From Verrucomicrobiota bacterium (GTDB lineage Bacteria; Verrucomicrobiota; Verrucomicrobiia; Limisphaerales; PALSA-1396), in contig JACQFP010000019.1 in NCBI GenBank assembly GCA_016200005.1, positions 1 through 64,000 on the forward strand: DNA of 64,000 nucleotides, written 5' to 3'. Each line of letters begins with the position of its first letter. Position 1 is the first letter of the stretch. A program made the position numbers and the translations under genes. The notes beneath the pieces were generated by a model, which was not told the origin of the DNA, ran no database searches, and worked only from the letters and a program-made list of their open reading frames with translations. Positions 1 to 10,600 of this stretch are shown in pieces.

Positions 1-1
1 C

Positions 2-85
2 CCCGATGGAGACATTTACTACCTCCGCCACGCTCCAGACCCAGAAGCCAAACCCATCGTTCTGCTCCATTGCCCAGTGTTCTGA
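2..85 (+). other. possible 3' end of a gene cut by the window edge
   Basis: Frame 2 is open from the left edge to a TGA at 83-85 and reads PDGDIYYLRHAPDPEAKP and onward for 27 residues. The composition looks like protein, but the piece is too short to identify. It overlaps, in a different frame, the odd 5' part of the repeat-protein ORF that follows. It may be the true tail of an upstream gene, or chance. Confidence 0.2.
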
Positions 86-1949
86 ATCCATTCCAACTTT
101 GATCGCACACTCTTTTCCAACTTTGTTTGCTACACGACACACGTTCACGCCTTGGTTGCGTTTGTACAGTCCGGGTGGCTTGTTGCTAAGCTCGGGCTTT
201 GGCGCGTTGGCGGGCGAAGTGTCCGCACGGGCGACCAACAGTGGGACATTTATTGTCGTTGTTGGAGATGGCAACGGTGCGTTGAGCGGCTCAGGCAATT
301 ACCGATTGACGCTGGCCAAGACGGGCGATCCGGTGGTGGTGTCTGCGGGGGACGACGGCGGGCCGTTGACCAACGGGGTGATGCACATTGGAACCATTTT
401 GACCGGCGACCTGGACATGTGGACGTTCACGGCCAACAACGGGGACAACCTTATTGTGCGGCTTGGCGAGATCAGCGATACCAACACGTTCACGCCCTGG
501 TTGCGCTTGTATGGTCCGAACGGTGCGTTACTGGATTCCGGCTTTGGAAGCTTGGCAGCCGAAGTGTCGATAGGGGCGACGAACAGCGGCACGTTTATTG
601 TAGTTGTTGGAGATGGCAACGGTGCATTGAGCGGATCGGGTACTTACCGTCTGACGCTGGCCAAGACGGGTGATCCGGTGGTGGTGTCTGCGGGGGATGA
701 TGGCGGGCCGATGACCAACGCGGTGTTGCACACCGGTGCCATTCTGACCGGCGATCTGGACATGTGGACTTTCACGGCCACCAACGGCGACAGTATCGTG
801 GTGCGAGTGGGTGAGATCACCGATACCAACACGTTCACGCCCTGGTTGCGTTTGTACGGTCCGAATGGCGCACTGTTGAGTTCAGGCTTCGGTGCGTCGG
901 TGGGCGAGGTGTCCACCCGAGCGACCAACAGCGGGACGTTCATCGTGGTTGCCAGTGACGGCAATGGCGCTTTGAGTGGATCGGGTACATACCGTCTGAC
1001 GCTGGCCAAGACGGGCGATCCGGTCGTGGTGTCCGCGGGGGATGATGGCGGGCCGATGACCAACGGGGTGCTGCACACGGGTGCGATTCTGACTGGCGAT
1101 CTGGATCTATGGACGTTCACGGCGCAAATCGGGGAAGGCATCGTGGTACGGATCGGTGAGATTTCCGACACCAACACGTTCACGCCTTGGATACGTTTGT
1201 ATGGTCCGAGCGGCGCGCTACTGGATTCTGGATTTGGAGCCGTCGCGGGAGAAGTCGCGGTAACGGCAACGAATACCGGAACGTTCATCGTGGTGGTGGG
1301 TGACGGCAATGGCGCATTGAGCGGATCAGGTGCTTACCGTCTGACCTTGGCCAAGACGGGTGCAAGCCTTGCGGTTGCTCCCGGCGACGAAGGCGGATCG
1401 ATGAGCAACGGGATCAATCCAGAAGGGGTGATCAATATTGGTGATCTGGACGTTTACGCGTTTACGACCTGCAAAGGAGAGCACATCACCTTGCAGCTTG
1501 ATGAACTGACCGACACCAGCGGCAATTTTACTCCTTGGTTGCGGCTCTACGGTCCTGGCGGCGCGCTGCTGGGATCGGTTAGCGGGGCGACGACCGCGCA
1601 AATCAACGTGACCGCGACCAACAGCGGCACATTCATTGCAATTGTCAGCGACGGCAATGGTGCCCTCAGTGGCACCGGCACGTACCGTCTGACCAGCAAC
1701 GGCCTTTCCGATGAGTTGAGACTTTGCACCCCGATCATTTCTGGTATGAACGTCAACCTCGGCGCCGTCGGCGGAATTTCCAATGCCACTTATGTCGTGT
1801 TCACCCACACGAACCTCACGATTCCGGTGACATCCTGGACGCCGATTTTGACAAATCAACTCGACTCATTCGGCGTGTTCAACATCACAATCACCAACGT
1901 GTTCAACCCGACCGAGCCGAAAAGGTTCTTCCGGTTCTTGCAGGAATAA
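6..1949 (+). CDS. secreted-type tandem-repeat protein, 5' end truncated or rearranged
   Basis: The protein is built of repeats of about 118 residues. Five copies of the motif FTPW(L/I)RLY are visible, each followed by ATNSGTFIVVVGDGNGALSGSG-like sequence and a GDLDMWTFTA strand. This resembles the bacterial pre-peptidase C-terminal-like beta-sandwich family of secreted proteins; the assignment is by resemblance. The last ~85 residues (CTPIISGMNVNL to KRFFRFLQE) form a distinct C-terminal domain ending in the FFR motif shared with other secreted proteins here. The first ~45 residues (6-137) match no repeat and contain no signal peptide, so the true start is missing or replaced. The frame is open to the left edge. 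It lies 179 bp upstream of the ECF sigma gene on the same strand. Confidence 0.7.
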   Translation: METFTTSATLQTQKPNPSFCSIAQCSESIPTLIAHSFPTLFATRHTFTPWLRLYSPGGLLLSSGFGALAGEVSARATNSGTFIVVVGDGNGALSGSGNYRLTLAKTGDPVVVSAGDDGGPLTNGVMHIGTILTGDLDMWTFTANNGDNLIVRLGEISDTNTFTPWLRLYGPNGALLDSGFGSLAAEVSIGATNSGTFIVVVGDGNGALSGSGTYRLTLAKTGDPVVVSAGDDGGPMTNAVLHTGAILTGDLDMWTFTATNGDSIVVRVGEITDTNTFTPWLRLYGPNGALLSSGFGASVGEVSTRATNSGTFIVVASDGNGALSGSGTYRLTLAKTGDPVVVSAGDDGGPMTNGVLHTGAILTGDLDLWTFTAQIGEGIVVRIGEISDTNTFTPWIRLYGPSGALLDSGFGAVAGEVAVTATNTGTFIVVVGDGNGALSGSGAYRLTLAKTGASLAVAPGDEGGSMSNGINPEGVINIGDLDVYAFTTCKGEHITLQLDELTDTSGNFTPWLRLYGPGGALLGSVSGATTAQINVTATNSGTFIAIVSDGNGALSGTGTYRLTSNGLSDELRLCTPIISGMNVNLGAVGGISNATYVVFTHTNLTIPVTSWTPILTNQLDSFGVFNITITNVFNPTEPKRFFRFLQE

Positions 1950-2128
1950 CTCCAGCCTCCACGCGGTGATAATGGGACTGGTTCGGATTGAGTCAGATGG
2001 TGGTACGAGAGATCGGTGATTAAGTCTGCACCATCGGGTCCGTCCGTCCGGGTTGACTCTTGCGCCGATCCTGGCGGCCATCAACTCAGGCAAGGCGCCA
2101 GGCGAGGTCTTCGAATTTGCCTCTCTTT

Positions 2129-2695
2129 ATGAGCGAAGTGACCCGCATTCTCGAATCGATTGAGCAGGGCGAGAAACATGCCTCTGCCGACCTGCTCCCG
2201 CTGGTCTATGATGAACTGCGGCAACTGGCTGCCCAAAAACTTTCTCGCGAAAGGCCGGGACAAACCCTCCAGGCCACCGCGCTCGTTCACGAAGCGTGGT
2301 TGCGGTTGATCGGTCCAGTTGAATCGTCTTGGAATGGCCGGGGCCACTTCTTTTCGGCCGCAGCCGAGGCCATGCGCCGCATTCTCGTTGAAAACGCCCG
2401 CCGCAAGAACCGTCTCCGGCACGGCGGCGGCCTCCAACGGGTTGACGTTGATGAAGTCGAGGTGGCTTGTGGGATGCCTTCCGAAGAACTGCTGGCCGTG
2501 AACGAAGCCTTGGGTCAACTGGAACAATTGGATGCTACGGGTGCGCAAATAGTGAAGTTGCGCTTTTTCGCCGGCCTGACGCACCCGCAAATTGCCGAGG
2601 CGCTGGGTATCTCTTTGACGAGCGTCGAGCGCTCCTGGGCTTTCAGTCGAGTCTGGCTGTTTGAACAAGTCGGCGGCCGAGGAGTGAAGGACTGA
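2129..2695 (+). CDS. ECF-subfamily RNA polymerase sigma factor
   Basis: This 188-residue protein belongs to the ECF sigma group common in Planctomycetes and Verrucomicrobia, usually encoded beside Ser/Thr kinases. The region-2 part is LLPLVYDELRQLAAQKLSRE followed by TLQATALVHEAWLRL and FFSAAAEAMRRILVENARRK. The region-4 helix-turn-helix is LRFFAGLTHPQIAEALGISLTSVERSW. I start at ATG 2129 (MSEVTRIL); a longer reading from 2060 adds 23 residues with no family similarity, and the paralogue at 57.4-57.9 kb has exactly the same 567-nt length from the matching position. The kinase gene follows 247 bp downstream on the same strand, so the pair probably forms a regulatory unit for nearby surface proteins. 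Confidence 0.9.
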   Translation: MSEVTRILESIEQGEKHASADLLPLVYDELRQLAAQKLSRERPGQTLQATALVHEAWLRLIGPVESSWNGRGHFFSAAAEAMRRILVENARRKNRLRHGGGLQRVDVDEVEVACGMPSEELLAVNEALGQLEQLDATGAQIVKLRFFAGLTHPQIAEALGISLTSVERSWAFSRVWLFEQVGGRGVKD

Positions 2696-2794
2696 AGAAT
2701 CGCGCGTTTTTGTGAAGGGAAAATGCCCCATACATCGCACGTTAGAATGGGATACTCCGAGGGCGCTTGAATGAAATGATCTTCCGTGGGGGTC

Positions 2795-2900
2795 GGAGCG
2801 CGGCATTGATGCCGCTTCAACTGCGGTCCGGAACGAAGCATCAGGATGGATTTGCACGCCTTTCTCTGTGAACGGTGAGGCGGCATGAATGCCGCGCTCC
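2795..2900. repeat. REP-like inverted pair between sigma and kinase genes
   Basis: A 21-nt hairpin unit at 2795-2815 (GGAGCGCGGCATTGATGCCG plus C) recurs inverted at 2880-2900 with one mismatch. Each copy is itself palindromic around GCGGCAT/ATGCCGC. Two inverted palindromes about 65 bp apart is the layout of a REPIN-type element. It occupies most of the 247-bp gap between the sigma and kinase genes, the rest of which shows no gene. Confidence 0.65.
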
Positions 2901-2942
2901 TTTGGTTTAGACGTTGGGGATTCAATTGAAGCGTCACGATTT

Positions 2943-5600
2943 ATGGACTGGCAGAAAGTAAAAGCGATTTTCACAGAAGCCGCCGGGATGGCTTCGCCGG
3001 CGGAGCGTGCCGCATATCTCGATTCAGCCTGCGCAGGCGATCAGTCGCTGCGTGCGCAGGTGGAATCCTTCCTCGCCGATCAGCTCAAGCTGGGAGATTT
3101 TCTCGAACCTCCATTTGTCCAAACCTCCACAGACGATCCGGAAACCGTCGGCACCCGCATCGGCCCGTACAAGGTTCTCCAGAAAATCGGTGAAGGTGGA
3201 TTCGGTATCGTCTATATGGCCGAACAGGACGAACCCATCCGACGCAAGGTCGCCCTCAAAGTCATCAAAGCAGGGATGGACACCAAACAGGTGATCGCCC
3301 GCTTTGAAGCCGAGCGGCAGGCCCTGGCGATGATGGATCATCCGAACATCGCACGCGTTTTCGACGCCGGCGAGACGGACACGGGCCGGCCTTACTTCGT
3401 GATGGAACTGGTCAAAGGGATTCCACTGACCGAGTTCTGCGACCGCAAAAAGCTCAACGCCCGCGAGCGCCTCGAATTGTTCATCAAGGTTTGTCAGGCC
3501 GTCCAGCACGCCCATCAGAAAGGGATCATTCACCGCGATCTCAAGCCCTCCAACGTGATGATCACGATGCTGGACGGGCAGCCTGTTCCCAAGGTCATTG
3601 ACTTCGGCGTTGCCAAAGCCATCGAACAACGGCTCACGGAGAAAACCCTTTTCACCCGCTACGACCAGTTGATTGGGACGCCGGCCTACATGAGTCCGGA
3701 GCAGGCCGAGTTAAGCGGGCAGGATGTGGACACGCGCAGCGACATCTATTCGCTGGGCGTGTTGCTTTATGAACTGTTGACCGGCACACCGCCGATTGAT
3801 GCGGAGACCCTGCGCAAAGCCGGTCTGGATGAAATCCGGCGGCTGATCCGCGAGACCGACCCGCCCCCACCTTCCACGCGACTCACCCAGGAACTCGTAG
3901 CAGCCGATAAGGTAGGGCGCGTCACTCCGCGCGCGTCGTCGTCGGATGAAAGCATATCTGATGGCGCGCACGGAGTGACGCGCCCTACCCCGAAATCCGA
4001 AGAGGAAGTCAGGGCCTCCTCACGTCGGCTCCTACAACTGAAGGAAACGATCCGTTTCGTCCGTGGCGACCTGGATTGGATCGTGATGAAGTGCCTGGAG
4101 AAAGACCGCGCATGCCGATACGAAACAGCCAATGGCCTCGCGATGGATCTACAGCGGCACTTGAATCACGAACCTGTCGTCGCCCGTCCGCCCGGCAACC
4201 TTTACCGCTTCCGCAAATTTGCCCGGCGCAACCGGATTCAGGTGGCCTTTGCGGCGAGCGTTGCGGCGGCGCTGATAGTGGGTCTGGTCTTTGCAGTGAT
4301 CGGATTTGCAAAAGCAAGGCAAGAACGGGACCGGGCACTGGCAGCGGAAAGGCAGGCGAAAGCTCAACAGCAAATCGCCCAGACGGAAGCCGCCCGCAGC
4401 GCACAAGTGGCGAAATTCCTGAAAGATATGTTGGGCGGCGCGAGTCCCGCCATCGCCCAAGGCCGCGACACCACGATCCTGCGGGAAATTCTGGATCGAA
4501 CGGCAGGCAGGCTGGAAAAGGAACTGGCAAGTCAGCCCGACGTGGAGGCCGACCTGCGCGCAGTGCTGGGCCAGATCTATCTTGATCTGGACGACTACAC
4601 GAATGCTGCCGCGATGTACGAGCGGGCGCTGAACTTGCGCAAGAGAGTGCATGGCGACCAGCACCTGGATGTTGCGGTTTCGCTGTACTTCCTCGCGGAT
4701 CTGCGCCAGCGGCAACGCCGGTATGCCGAGGCCGAGAGCTTGTTTCGCGAAGCCCTGGCCATACGTCGGAAACTGCTTGATACAAACCATCCTGATGTTG
4801 CCAGATCACTCCACCGTCTTGCGAGCGTGCTGGCCGGTCAGGACGGAGCCAAGTCTGCTGAAGCCGTCACGCTGTATGCCGAGGCCGAGCGTTTGACGCG
4901 CGAACTGCTGGAAACCCGGCGCGCGGCATCGGACAATGAGCCCCACGAAATCCTCAGAATAATGGGGCGCTTGCGCGGAATCCTAATGCGCCAAGGCAAG
5001 TACGCCGAGGCCGAGTCCGTCATCCGTGAAGCGGGAACACTGCGGATGCAATTGCCGGAAGTGGAAAGAACCACTATTGGCGGAGGCCTTTTCGATTTGT
5101 CGGGATTCCTAATCAGCCAGAACAGGTTGCACGAGGCAGAGGCAGTCAGTCGCGAAGTATTGGCGGGTCGGAGGCGAGTCTTCGGCGATCAACATCGCGA
5201 GACCGCCCAAGCCCTCTCGGTCTTGGCCAATGTGCTCAAAGCCCAAGGGAGACTGCCCGAAGCCGAAACCGCTGTTCGCGAAGTGCTGGCGATTTTCGAC
5301 AAAATTGCTCCCGGAAGTTGGGAGACTTTCTCCAACCGGATCAAGTTGGGCGGCATCCTGCTCGCAGAGAAAAAATATGAAGAAGCCGAACCCTTGCTGC
5401 TCGCCGGTTACGAGGGCATCAAACAGCGAGGCGACCAGTCCCCGGTCAGTTACGAGGGGACTCTGAAACAGGTGCTCCAGCAACTGGTGCAACTCTACGA
5501 GGAAACGGGGCAGGCAAAACAGGCCGCCGAGTGGAAACAGAAGCTGGCCGAGTTCGACCAAGGCGAACGCCAGAAGCCAGCCGTCGTTCCCAATCCATAG
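2943..5600 (+). CDS. membrane Ser/Thr protein kinase with TPR repeats
   Basis: This 885-residue Hanks-type kinase is predicted to be anchored in the inner membrane. The kinase domain spans about residues 74-400, with the glycine loop GEGGFG (84-89), VALK lysine (~106), HRDLKPSN (catalytic D199), DFG (D220) and [12 protein letters not shown] (activation/P+1 loop). One transmembrane helix lies at about 431-456, followed by a charged coiled segment and many TPR motifs of the ALxIRRKLLDxxHPDVA type up to the C-terminus. I start at ATG 2943 (MDWQKVK) because the 18 upstream residues are encoded by intergenic repeat sequence. Residues 323-349 are encoded by an in-frame REP-like palindrome. The gene pairs with the ECF sigma gene upstream. 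Its target is unknown; neighbouring secreted repeat proteins are plausible outputs. Confidence 0.92.
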   Translation: MDWQKVKAIFTEAAGMASPAERAAYLDSACAGDQSLRAQVESFLADQLKLGDFLEPPFVQTSTDDPETVGTRIGPYKVLQKIGEGGFGIVYMAEQDEPIRRKVALKVIKAGMDTKQVIARFEAERQALAMMDHPNIARVFDAGETDTGRPYFVMELVKGIPLTEFCDRKKLNARERLELFIKVCQAVQHAHQKGIIHRDLKPSNVMITMLDGQPVPKVIDFGVAKAIEQRLTEKTLFTRYDQLIGTPAYMSPEQAELSGQDVDTRSDIYSLGVLLYELLTGTPPIDAETLRKAGLDEIRRLIRETDPPPPSTRLTQELVAADKVGRVTPRASSSDESISDGAHGVTRPTPKSEEEVRASSRRLLQLKETIRFVRGDLDWIVMKCLEKDRACRYETANGLAMDLQRHLNHEPVVARPPGNLYRFRKFARRNRIQVAFAASVAAALIVGLVFAVIGFAKARQERDRALAAERQAKAQQQIAQTEAARSAQVAKFLKDMLGGASPAIAQGRDTTILREILDRTAGRLEKELASQPDVEADLRAVLGQIYLDLDDYTNAAAMYERALNLRKRVHGDQHLDVAVSLYFLADLRQRQRRYAEAESLFREALAIRRKLLDTNHPDVARSLHRLASVLAGQDGAKSAEAVTLYAEAERLTRELLETRRAASDNEPHEILRIMGRLRGILMRQGKYAEAESVIREAGTLRMQLPEVERTTIGGGLFDLSGFLISQNRLHEAEAVSREVLAGRRRVFGDQHRETAQALSVLANVLKAQGRLPEAETAVREVLAIFDKIAPGSWETFSNRIKLGGILLAEKKYEEAEPLLLAGYEGIKQRGDQSPVSYEGTLKQVLQQLVQLYEETGQAKQAAEWKQKLAEFDQGERQKPAVVPNP
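3911..3989. repeat. REP-like palindrome inside the kinase coding sequence
   Basis: The arms GGTAGGGCGCGTCACTCCG and CGGAGTGACGCGCCCTACC face each other across a ~40-bp loop. A second copy at 57243-57322 has an identical right arm of 27-28 nt. Here the element is read in frame as [25 protein letters not shown], a serine-rich stretch in the kinase C-lobe region where family members have a short linker. The matched intergenic copy shows that this is an inserted element rather than ancestral kinase sequence. Confidence 0.85.
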
Positions 5601-5626
5601 AAGCTCCCTTATCAATAATCATAGCA

Positions 5627-5698
5627 GCGGACGTCTGTCCGCTCAATTCTCAAGCGGCGCATCGCGGCCCAGTTCCCGGCGCGCGGCCTTCAGGCCGC
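5627..5698. repeat. two short palindromes after the TPR kinase
   Basis: GCGGACGTCTGTCCGC (5627-5642) and GCGGCCTTCAGGCCGC (5683-5698) are perfect or near-perfect 16-nt palindromes in the 268-bp gap between the kinase and the next gene. The first has the GCGGACR/YGTCCGC core also seen at 45.4 kb and 58.2 kb. They could form mRNA hairpins that end or protect the kinase transcript, but no T-run follows. Nothing else is recognisable in this gap. Confidence 0.5.
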
Positions 5699-5868
5699 TT
5701 CAGCACCCGGCTGTCGAGATGCGCCTGTTTAACGAAAAAAAGTCAAAGCCTGCTCTCGCCTGCTGCTGGTTGGAAACTTTTTCATCTTTCTTGAAGGGTT
5801 TTCCGCCGCCACGTCGCACTGAAGGATGAAGCCAGCACAACCGCCAAATTCAGCGAAAGGCTATTAAT

Positions 5869-7576
5869 ATGCAGACACATCGAAACTCCACGGAATCGTC
5901 AACGCACGCAGGCCAACCGCATTCGGCCGCCCGCCGCTTAAAACCTGCCATCCGCATCCTTTTCCTGCTCTGCCTTATGTTGCTCTGCAACAGCACTGCC
6001 CGTGCGCAGTTTGCGAGCGGCGGTGTTTACTACGGCAGTATTTCCGTACCGGGAGAAACTAACACCTGGACCTTCTTAGCTACCAACGGGGAGCAAATCG
6101 TGCTGCGATGGGCGCAGTTGAGTGCGACGAACGGTTCCGGTTACATGCGGGTTTATGCACCCGATGGCACCTTGCTGTACACGCCCGGGCTTGCTGGCGG
6201 GGTGCGAGAATACGCTTTCACAGCAGCGACTAACGGCACCTTCACGGTGCGCGTGACTTATGGCCCGACGGGCACGGGCACCTACCAGTTTCACTTCGTC
6301 AAGCTTCCCGGTGCGTTCATCATTCCACCGGGCGATGACGGCGGCGAACTGTCCGGCAGCGGTGGTGCGACCAACGGTGTGATCGGGGAACTGGGCGATC
6401 TGGACCTGTGGACTTTTTCGGCGACCAACGAGGAACGGATTGTGTTGCGACTTGCGTGCGGGTCTATGCTCCCGATGGCACGCTGCTGTACACGCCCGGA
6501 CTCGTTGGCGGGGTGCGGGAATACGCTTTCACGGCGGCGACCAACGGCACCTTCACGGTGCTGGTGGCTGATGGTGGCGGCGGCAGCAGTGGCCCGATGG
6601 GGACGGGCACGTACCAGTTTCACTTCGTCAAGCTTCCCGGTGCCTTCATCATTCCACCGGGCGATGACGGCGGCGAACTGTCCGGCAGCGGTGGTGCGAC
6701 CAACGGTGTGATCGGGGAACTGGGCGATCTGGACCTGTGGACTTTTTCGGCGACCAACGAGGAACGGATTGTGTTGCGACTTGCGAGACGAATAGTTACT
6801 TGGCTTCCATGCGGGTCTATGCTCCCGATGGCACGCTGCTGGTCACGTCCTCGCTTGGCGGCGTGAGAGAATACGCTTTCACGGCAGCGACTAACGGCAC
6901 CTTCACGGTGCTGGTGGCTGATGGTGGGGGCGGCAGCAGCGGCCCGATGGGGACGGGCACCTACCAGTTTCACTTCGTCAAGCTGCCCGGTGCGTTCATC
7001 ATTCCACCGGGCGACAACGGCGGCGCGCTGGCAGATGCTGTAAACTCCTTGGGGACTATCTCTCTAGGAGACATGGACCTCTGGTCATTCAATGCCTGCC
7101 AAGGAGACGGAATTACACTGCAACGAACGCAGTTGAGCGCAACGAACGGATTTGCGGCATGGATGCGAGTGTATGATCCCAACGGGGTGTTGATTTACAA
7201 CGGAGCGACAGGCGGTGTGGACGAGTATGCGTTCACGGCGGCGAACAATGGCACCTTCGCGGTGCTGGTGGCTGATGGTGGGGGCGGCAGCAGCGGCCCA
7301 ACAGGCACGGGAACTTATCAACTGACGGGCCTCGGCGTCTCAACGGGGTTGATACTCTGTAAGCCGGTCATCTCGGGAACGAATCTGTTTCTAAGCGGCG
7401 CAGGAGGCATGACCGCCAGCAATTTTGTTCTTTTGACCGCAACCAATATCGTCACGCCTTTGGCGGCCTGGACACCGATTCGGACAAACCAGTTCGATCA
7501 ACTCGGCGTGTTCAGTTTCACAAACTTTTTCGACGTGAGCGAGCCCGAGCGGTTTTTCCGGCTCTTGTTGCCCTAG
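5869..7576 (+). pseudogene. secreted tandem-repeat protein, interrupted by two frameshifts
   Basis: The start at ATG 5869 gives a good signal peptide (ILFLLCLMLLCNSTARAQ). Repeat units follow, of about 110 residues, with GDLDLWTFSATNEERIVLRL, MRVYAPDGTLL and REYAFTAATNGTFTV. This is the same general family as the 6-1949 protein, with a matching C-terminal domain ending ERFFRLLLP. Frame 1 is correct to about 6455, frame 3 from there to about 6785, and frame 2 from there to 7576. Both shifts are -1 and both occur at the same site in consecutive repeats, just after GTGTTGCGACTTGCG. Repeating units are 329 and 350 bp, neither a multiple of three. Either a decayed gene or, less likely, a repeat-assembly error. 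Confidence 0.8.
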
Positions 7577-7642
7577 CCCTGCGTTGATCACATGGCTGGG
7601 CGGCGTTGAACCGCTGCCCGGCACGTCAGTCAGACCGCTTTT

Positions 7643-10600
7643 TTATTCCTGTTTCGGTGCTTCTTCCTTGGCGGAATAAAAATGTGCGGCGTTGGCTTCG
7701 GATTCCGGGGTGCTTTTGCCGGGCGGGATCTTTTGGGCATACAATCCCGGCGTCTTTTGTTTGCCCGCCTGCTTTGTTATCGCGGCGGTCCGTGACCGCC
7801 GGCCTTTGGTCTTGGGTGTGACAGGCAGCAACGGCGCGGTGAGTTTTTCGTAGAGCGAGAAAAGGAATTCCACGCGCTCGCGGTCGGAGTGGAACGGTTC
7901 GGGGCGATAGCATTTCTCCACAGCGCGATCCAGTTCCGTGTGCGCCTTGAGCAATTCGGGCGGCATGCTTTGGCCATCATACAAGTCTGCCAGTGAGGCA
8001 GAGGGATGATCCTTCTTGTTGGCGGGAAGAAATCCTGCCCGGCCATCGCCAAGTTCAATGCGCAGATCCAAAATGCGTTGTGCCAATTCTTCAATGCGCA
8101 CCCAGCGCTCATCGCTCACACCGTCCGGCCATGGAAAATTGTTGTAAACTATCTTGTTCGAGTAGCGGTAATCCGACTTCAATCGCCCACAAACCTGACG
8201 CACCCAAGCCATATGCATCGCTGAGGAAAGCACGCCGAAGTGATAATGTTTCGCTCCGGGCACGAGCAAAACAAGGTTGCTAGCGATGATGTCTGGCCGC
8301 AGGAAGCCAATCGGAATATAACGACGACGTTCGCTGGAAACGGATGGAATGAGCAAATAGGGAACTTCCGGCTGACGGTTCTCGCCAAAATAAGCGGCAG
8401 ACGTAGCCAACTTCTTTGTTGTTTCACGGCGGCTGTTCTTGCGGTGAATCGCTACTGCCTCAACGCAATCCATGACCGCTCGCATCGGGCGAAATTCTCC
8501 CGGATTTACACCGTGCAACCAAAGACACCATCGTTCCGTGCCATTCAGGAATTCTTCCGCTCCCACGAATCGTCGCAGAAACTTGGCGGCGTCAGGCTGT
8601 CGCTTGAGAAAATCTTCTTTAGAAAATCTCGTGAACAGCAAGTAGCCGCCATCGTTCGGCATGCTGCCGAACACAATTCCCGGCACGGCGCAAAGCGGTT
8701 TGCTCCGCGCAGAAATGCAAACATCTGACCCGGCAACTAGGTAGGGGCTGATGTTTGGCGCTTCTCTGACGGCGACAACCGTTTCAGTCGCCCGCTTTTG
8801 CTCCGCTTGTTTTGTTCGCGCAAACCCAGCCTCGTAGTCATAGATGCGCTTGCCGGTTTTGTCGAAACCGCCAAAACCAACGATGACGACGTGAACATGC
8901 GCTTTGCCACGCGCTTCGCTTTCCCATGCAAATGTCCGGTGTGCAAAATGAATTTTCAGATGGTAGCGCGCAAACAACTCGTTCCACAACACGCCAACCT
9001 GCTCGCCCTGCGTTACGGAGTTGGTTGAAACAAACCCAACCACAGCACGCGTGCCTTGAATGTATTGCCCCGCTTTGAAATACCACGCAGTTACAAAGTC
9101 GAGAAGCCCGTGTCCTTTAACATCGCCGCAAATCATTTCCATGTCCGCGTTTTGCTCCTTGGACATGAATTGTTTTCCAACAAACGGCGGATTGCCGAGG
9201 ACGTAGCTGCATTTGTCCGGCGGCAGAACGGTTTTCCAGTCGAGCCGCAGTGCGTTGCCGCATTTGATGGTCGGCGATTTCTTGAGCGGCAGGCGCTGGT
9301 AAAGCTGGCCGAAGGCTTCGGAGACTTTCAGGTTCATCTGGTGGTCCATCAGCCAGAGCGCGACTTCGGCGATGCGCGCCGGCCATTCGCCAATCTCGAT
9401 GCCGTAAAACTGGTCCACGTCCACCTGCGAGAGCCGGTTGATTTCGTCGAGCGTCAATTCCCGCTGGCCGCGGAAAAGTTCCATGAGCACCTCCAACTCC
9501 AATTGACGCAGTTCGCGGTAGGTGATAACCAGAAAGTTGCCGCAGCCGCAGGCCGGGTCGAGAAAGTGGAGGCGGCAAAGCTTGGCGTGAAACTCCTCCA
9601 GCCGCGCGCGGCGTCGGGTCGAGCGGTCGGCCTTGATGCTCTCAAATTCCGCGCGCAGCTCATCGAGAAACAGCGAGCGGACAACTTTGAGAATGTTCGT
9701 TTCGCTCGTGTAATGGCCGCCGATCTGCCGTCGCTCCTTCGGCTCCATGATGGATTGAAAGAGCGAGCCAAAGATCGCCGGCGAAATGCGCGACCAATCC
9801 TTGCGCGTGCAGCCGAGCAGCGCGTTGCGCATGTCGCGGTTGAAATCGGCAAAGCCAAGGTGTTCACCGAACAGGTCGCCGTTGACGTAGGGAAAGGCGG
9901 CGAGCGTCTCATCAAGGTTTTTCTGACGCTTTTCCGGCGGTGTGTTGAGAATCTCGAACAGGCGGGCGAGACATTGGCCGAGGTCCGAACCGTCTTCCTT
10001 GGTGCGGTTCTCGATGAACAGGTGAAAGGACTCGCGCTCGAAGATGCCAGTATCCTCGGCGAAGAGGCAGAACAGGATTCGGACGAGAAAGCGTTCGAGG
10101 TCGTGCCCGGTGTAGCCGCCGGCTTCGAGCGCATCGTGAAGGTCGCCCATGATCTGGACGGCTTCGAGGTTGACCGGGTCTTCCTCCTGAAGCGTGTGTT
10201 GCTTGTAGCCGGGAATGAAGGTGAAGTGCTGGACGTGGCGGTGAAATTCGGCGAGCGGGAATTCGTGCGTGACGCCGCGCTTCCTGTCGAGCAGCGGCAG
10301 GTCGCGTTGGTCTTCCGGCTCAAGATCGTGCAACGCAATGCGCGCGAAATCGGAGACGATGATGTAGCGCGGGATTTCGTCGTGCCGTGCCGGGTCGTTG
10401 GCCAGATCGCGGATGTACTGAAAAGCCTGAGTCTCTGCTTTGTGAAGGTCTTCACCGAATGATTTGTGTTCGACCACGAGGATGCTTGGCCAGAAAAGAT
10501 CAATGCGCCCATAGTCGCCCGAAATTTTCTTTACCGCTTCTTCAAAGCTGGCGACGACGCGGCGTTTGATGCCGAAAACCTGGAAGAATTCGTTCCAGAA

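Noticed and set aside
6440-6830. Programmed ribosomal frameshifting to join the three frames of the repeat protein
   Set aside because: No slippery heptamer or downstream structure at the shift points, and both shifts lie at the same repeat position next to indels, which fits mutation and duplication.
9056-10462. 468-residue plus-strand ORF opposite the MmeI-like gene
   Set aside because: It is the antisense of a well-supported enzyme; its long open frame follows from the GC-rich codon usage, and it shows no family motif.
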